Positions 55,607 to 55,884 of a stretch of DNA of 55,884 bases are shown in pieces. This DNA comes from Lederbergia panacisoli (GTDB lineage Bacteria > Bacillota > Bacilli > Bacillales > Bacillaceae_C). Every line of letters begins with the position of its first letter. The stretch's first letter is position 1. Below the pieces are notes generated by a model, which saw only the letters and a list, made by a program, of their open reading frames with translations, was not told the DNA's origin and ran no database searches. The DNA is taken from NCBI RefSeq assembly GCF_024626525.1, contig NZ_JANJGU010000021.1, forward strand, positions 1-55,884, read 5' to 3'. The translations under genes were made by a program, and so were the position numbers.

Positions 55607-55884
55607 TAAAATATTTAGCATCCATTTTTCCTTAATGGGCTGATTATAACAATTTGCAAGTCGATATCTGTACAGAAAAAACAAAAATACAGATCTATAA
55701 AATTTGGACACAATAGAACAAGGAAAGGCTGTGAAGAAATGTACTTTAACTAAATGGTGCGATAGTCGTGCGAAATGTTTCTGGCTTAAGTTGAGATTGG
55801 TAACAATACTTAGGTAAAGGTCAGACAGTTCCTGTCGGAACTGAAGGGTTATATCGAAGAGCCAAATGAAGGGGTAACGCCCTG
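55607..55884. other. Gene-free end of window
   Basis: AT-rich sequence with one further ACTTTAACTAAATGGTGCG variant of the dispersed repeat near 55742. No gene is supported. Confidence 0.4.

Overview
The window is a Bacillales chromosome segment (Bacillaceae or Planococcaceae type): AT-rich, strong AGGAGG-type ribosome binding sites, frequent TTG/GTG starts, and the gene order tsaE-tsaB-rimI-tsaD / ydiF / moaC-rex-tatA-tatC / ydiK-ydiL / groES-groEL known from Bacillus subtilis. A YjcZ-type small protein suggests a spore former. The species cannot be named from the sequence.

1-12.1 kb is core chromosome: the 3' half of an unusual 5S rRNA, a three-unit 52-bp tandem repeat, a NlpC/P60-fold exported protein that has lost all three catalytic residues, a 37-aa membrane peptide, tRNA-fMet and tRNA-Asp, the t6A-modification genes, a DnaA-box cluster between tsaD and ydiF, molybdopterin and redox-sensing genes, a minimal Tat translocase, a CPBP protease, and groESL behind a perfect CIRCE operator.

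12.1-19.0 kb holds a 1.1-kb gene-free stretch and then a complete seven-gene Mrp Na+/H+ antiporter operon (mrpABCDEFG) with overlapping reading frames.

19-31.5 kb is accessory. It has relics of a type I restriction subunit and of tyrosine integrases. A cyclic-di-GMP-I riboswitch then lies upstream of a 7TM histidine kinase / LuxR-type response regulator pair. These are followed by an SLH-domain protein, two paralogous exported coiled-coil proteins (one frameshifted) and an orphan solute-binding lipoprotein. This block (21.0-27.2 kb) is the best candidate for an undescribed system: a cell-surface or stimulus-sensing module linked to c-di-GMP.

The last 12 bases of groEL (GGCATGATGTAA) recur at 31.18 kb, and 11 of them at 36.26 kb. 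Each copy is followed by a similar ~120-nt hairpin/terminator segment and an integrase C-terminal relic on the minus strand. This looks like serial integration of SaPI-like elements at the 3' end of groEL.

31.5-55.9 kb is a mosaic of single-gene transcription units: nucleoside-kinase-like, S41 protease, two ECF sigma factors each with a membrane partner (the second behind an ECF-type promoter), GNATs, Nudix hydrolases, VOC proteins, AAC(3)- and APH-like enzymes, SDR, histidine phosphatase, DinB, lipoproteins and small peptides. Many broken genes lie among them. A dispersed intergenic repeat with the core ACTAACGG and a terminator-like hairpin occurs between many of these genes.
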